This document shows positions 61,440 through 64,000 of a stretch of DNA of 64,000 bases, in pieces (within the stretch, counting starts at the first letter, position 1; the number at the start of each line of letters is the position of its first letter). The notes beneath the pieces were generated by a model that saw nothing but the letters and a program-made list of their open reading frames with translations, did no database searches and was not told the DNA's origin. Source of the DNA: Mycetocola spongiae (GTDB taxonomy: Bacteria > Actinomycetota > Actinomycetes > Actinomycetales > Microbacteriaceae); the NCBI RefSeq assembly GCF_020424085.1, contig NZ_CP080203.1:1984001-2048000 (forward strand), given 5' to 3'. The translations under genes and the position numbers were made by a program.

Positions 61440-62280
61440 TTATGCACGGCCCGACCAATCCCATAGCCTCGTTCCGGCCGACGAACCGGGGTAGTTCGGA
61501 CCGCGTCCGGGCTCCCGCCGACGGCCCTCACAAAAGCGGCCCGGCCACCCACGCCGGGGGCACACCCGCCGATTCTTCACGCGGCCAGATCTTGATCCAC
61601 CCTCAACCCGACCCCTGCCACCCTGTGGGCAACGGTGGCCACCCGACACGAGAGTCCAATCGCCCGCGGGCACTACCCCAATAGACCCGAGTCGCGGGCG
61701 AGCCCACGCCACGAACACACACGGGTATGACCCGGCCGCCCCTGCCGAGGACGCACCCGCCGAATCTTCGCGCTGCCAGATCCTGAACATCCCTCAACCC
61801 GGCCAAGCCCGATGGGCAATGGGGCCATCCGGCACGGGAACCTGCTCCCCCGAGGACACCACCCCAATAGACCCGGGCGCCGGCCACCCGGCGGAGCCCT
61901 CCCCCAACGCACCCAAGTCGCGGGCGAGCCCCCGCCACGAATAAACACGGGTGTGGCCCGGAAGCCCACGCCGAGGGCGCACCCGTCGAATCTTCACGCG
62001 GCAGATCTAAATCACCCCCAAACCCGGCCCCGGCCAAGCCCGGTGGGCAACGGTGGCCATCCGGCACGGGAACCTGCTCACACGAGGACACCAGACCAAT
62101 AGACCCAGGCCTCGGCCACCCGGCGGGCCCCTCCCCCAATGAACCCGGGCCGCGGGCGAGCCCAAGCCAAAACAGGAGGCAGGCGTGGTCCGGTCCCAGG
62201 CCAAACGCGAGTGTGGTCCAATCCAAGCCAAACATAGGTGTGGCCAAAGCCTCAGCCAGGCATGATCCGTGCCACGGGAA
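61440..62280. repeat. Degenerate tandem direct repeat, about 190-230 bp period, non-coding
   Basis: The 960 bases between the GNAT gene and the Lys-rich gene hold no supported gene. Instead three diverged copies, with a partial fourth at the left, repeat in the same order: CCGAATCTTC-like (61568, 61759, 61984), GTGGGCAACGGTGGCC-like (61625, 61813, 62043), CAATAGACCC (61679, 61865, 62097) and CGCGGGCGAGCCC (61693, 61920, 62152). Copies differ by substitutions and indels that shift frames, which argues against a protein. The function is unknown. The final 100 bases carry a shorter CCAAGCCAAA-type repeat. Confidence 0.75.
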
Positions 62281-62322
62281 AACACGGGGGTGTTCCGCCC
62301 GCCGGCGGCGGCCGGAACACGC
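62276..62322 (-). terminator. Terminator of the Lys/Ala-rich gene
   Basis: Read leftward: stem GTGTTCCG (62313-62320) with CGGAACAC (62290-62297), extended by GC pairs, followed by GTGTTTTCCC. Confidence 0.75.
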
Positions 62323-62328
62323 CCGGTG

Positions 62329-63999
62329 CTAGTTTTCCTCGGGGGCCTGAGCCTTTTTTGCCCGGGGGCGGGAGGATTGCGCGGGCGCGGTGGTCGGCGA
62401 CGCGTTCGCCTTCGTGGCCGCCGGTTTAGCGGGCGTCTTCTCCTCTGCGGGCGTGGCGGGTGAGGTCGTGTCGGTGGATTTTTTTGCCGCGGATTTGGCC
62501 GGCTCGGGGCGAGCATCGGCCGGCGACGGGGGTGTCGACGTGGCGGCCGCGGATTTGCTCTTTGCGGGCTTCGGGGTCGCGGGAGTGGATTCCGCGGACG
62601 CGGTAGTCCCCGACTTTATCGCCGCGGCCTTCGCGGCTGCCGGCTTAGTCTCGGCGGGCTTCGATGCCGAAGACGTCGCGGACTTGGGCTCCGACGCGGC
62701 AGACTTCGACACGGCAGACTTAGACGCGGCGGGCGTGGAGGTTTTGGCCTTCGACGACGCGGGAGTCGACCCCGCGGACTTCGACGCAGAAGCCGTCGCG
62801 GACTTGGGCTCCGATGCGGCAGACTTCGACGCGGCGGACTTCGAACCCGAAGACGCGGTGGCCCCGGACGCGGACCCCGCGGGCTTCGACGCGGAAGCCG
62901 TCGTGGGCTTGGAGGTCGTGGACTTGGGCTCCGCCGCCGGGGACTCCGACGATGACGGGGCCGCAGACTTCGATGCCGTGGACTTCGACGCGACGGACGC
63001 GGATGCGGCGGTCTTTGAGGCGGCCGTCGCGGAGGCGGCACCCTTTAGGGTGGTGTCGGCTTTGGCGGAGGATGCCGAGGCAGGCTTCGACGCGGTGCTC
63101 TTGGCCGCGGGCGCGGACGATTTTTTGGCGACGGTCGTCTCGGCGGCGGGAGTGGACGCGGGAGTCGCGGCCTTCTTGGCGGCAGCCTTGGACGTCGCCG
63201 ATGCCGGTGTGGAGGAGGTGGCGGAGGCGGCCTTCTTCGCAGAAGCCTTTGCGGCGGCGGGCTTTGTGGTGGATACGGGCGTGGTGGGCTCCGCGGCGGC
63301 GCCGGCCGGCGCCTTCTTCGCCGGGGCCTTTGCCGCCGTCTTCGGGGCCGCGGACTTCTTCGCGGCGACCTCCGGGGCAGCGGGCTTCCGGGTGCCGGTG
63401 GCCTTCGGAGCCGCGGCCTTCTTCGCCGTAGCCTTCTTCTCCGCGGGCGTGACCGTGGTCGGCTCCGCGGCCTTCTTGGTCGCGGGCTTCTTCGCGGCAG
63501 GCTTCTTGGCCGCGGGCTTCTTCGCCGCGGCGGCCGGGGCACCCGGGGCCTTCACCCGCGTGACCGTGGTGATGGTCTTGGGGGCGGCCTTCTCCGAGAA
63601 CTCCAGGAAGGTATCGGTGATGATGGTCTCACCCGCCGCGTTCACGCTCTCCACGGGCGCGGGTACGGCGGCCGTGGTGGGCTGTTCCGGGGTGGGCTCA
63701 ACCGGCTTACCCGACATCAGGTCCACACCCTCGGCCTTGCGGGCCCGAAGCTTATGGATCAGCCCGGGCTTCACGCCCGTGACCGAGGCCGGGGAGACAT
63801 CGATACCGGATTCGATCAGCGCGGCCACGTCTGCCTCGGTGGCGCGACGGGCGTCGATCCTGGCGGCACGGGTCGTTTTGCCCCCGGCCGGGCGACGGCC
63901 GGGACGGGCCTTGGGGGTGTCCAGGCGCAGCGCGGCGATGAGCTCGGCCGCATGCCGGGTGGTGACGATGACGCGGCTATAATCGCTATCGATCAGGTC
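62329..63999 (-). CDS. Lys/Ala-rich histone-H1-like protein, N-terminus off window
   Basis: The frame is open to the right edge, so at least 556 residues. The visible first 120 (SRVIVTTRHAAELIAALRL, RAARIDARRATEADVAALI) are a globular piece I do not recognise. About residue 150 onward is low complexity: PAAKKPAAKKPATKKAA repeats like histone H1 tails, changing to SKSAASEPKSATASASK-type repeats, ending KKAQAPEEN. Such tails bind DNA or RNA in mycobacterial HupB and other actinobacterial proteins. An apparent start at 63828 is only the first GTG in frame; the coding frame clearly continues upstream. Composition also creates a long antisense frame that is not a gene. Confidence 0.8.
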   Translation of the reverse strand, partial: DLIDSDYSRVIVTTRHAAELIAALRLDTPKARPGRRPAGGKTTRAARIDARRATEADVAALIESGIDVSPASVTGVKPGLIHKLRARKAEGVDLMSGKPVEPTPEQPTTAAVPAPVESVNAAGETIITDTFLEFSEKAAPKTITTVTRVKAPGAPAAAAKKPAAKKPAAKKPATKKAAEPTTVTPAEKKATAKKAAAPKATGTRKPAAPEVAAKKSAAPKTAAKAPAKKAPAGAAAEPTTPVSTTKPAAAKASAKKAASATSSTPASATSKAAAKKAATPASTPAAETTVAKKSSAPAAKSTASKPASASSAKADTTLKGAASATAASKTAASASVASKSTASKSAAPSSSESPAAEPKSTTSKPTTASASKPAGSASGATASSGSKSAASKSAASEPKSATASASKSAGSTPASSKAKTSTPAASKSAVSKSAASEPKSATSSASKPAETKPAAAKAAAIKSGTTASAESTPATPKPAKSKSAAATSTPPSPADARPEPAKSAAKKSTDTTSPATPAEEKTPAKPAATKANASPTTAPAQSSRPRAKKAQAPEEN

Positions 64000-64000
64000 A

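Noticed and set aside
61603-62247. A 214-codon minus-strand frame with Gly/Trp/Arg-rich repeats
   Set aside because: The repeat copies shift frame relative to each other, there is no start signal, and the amino acid pattern follows from the DNA repeat.
62390-63982. A 530-codon plus-strand frame rich in Ala, Asp, Phe and Gly
   Set aside because: Mirror image of the Lys/Ala/Ser-rich codons on the minus strand; no start signals.

Overview
The window is about 68-70 percent G+C by eye. It carries one complete rRNA operon on the minus strand (16S-23S-5S, no spacer tRNA) and genes typical of Actinobacteria: polyprenol-phosphate mannose synthase, an LCP cell-wall ligase, a SufS-SufU pair, a CtpE-type P-ATPase and a Cds1-type cysteine desulfhydrase. 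Gene content, rRNA leader motifs and many apparently leaderless genes suggest a Microbacteriaceae-like high-GC Gram-positive chromosome. The family assignment is inference; no phylogeny was run.

Layout. 0-6 kb: 3' end of phosphoglucomutase, a secreted amidase-like lipoprotein, sufS-sufU, a DoxX membrane protein and a Gfo/Idh/MocA oxidoreductase. 5.8-16 kb: a QorB-like reductase divergent from its HxlR regulator, an LCP protein coupled to a P-type ATPase, a lipoate ligase coupled to an orphan DNA methyltransferase, and MarR with an MFS pump. 16-20.5 kb: an operon resembling D-apionate lactonase, an SDR and a TIM-barrel enzyme, divergent from a FadR-type regulator with two AACCGGTT sites. 20.5-26 kb: DUF2283, aldo/keto reductase, 2-hydroxyacid dehydrogenase, FadR/LldR-lldD and a membrane methyltransferase. 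26-36.8 kb: a solitary second 5S gene, a DUF4352 protein, a two-component system, a membrane protein, seven tandem terminator-like repeats and the rRNA operon. 36.8-39.3 kb: mannosyl-lipid synthesis.

39.4-47.4 kb is the most distinctive catabolic region. Its operon encodes a xylose-isomerase-like TIM barrel, a fused DhaK-DhaL kinase, an RpiB-type isomerase, a 3-hydroxyacid dehydrogenase, an SDR, an unannotated 34-residue membrane microprotein and an anion-type MFS carrier, with a GntR/FCD regulator upstream. The set fits C3 oxidation of a sugar acid, decarboxylation to a tetrulose, phosphorylation and isomerisation to erythrose 4-phosphate. This route is inferred.

47.4-61.4 kb holds small regulators, an XRE-cupin/methyltransferase pair, cds1, a PutA whose aldehyde dehydrogenase half lacks its catalytic residues, an acyl-CoA operon, trhO-ldh, an acryloyl-CoA-reductase-like enzyme and a GNAT. 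61.4-62.3 kb is a non-coding degenerate tandem repeat. The window ends in a histone-H1-like Lys/Ala-rich protein that runs off the edge.

Two genome-wide habits stand out. About twenty genes have a -10-like hexamer 6-8 nt before the start codon, implying leaderless mRNAs. Six convergent gene pairs overlap by exactly four bases, five of them sharing the palindrome CTAG as both stop codons.
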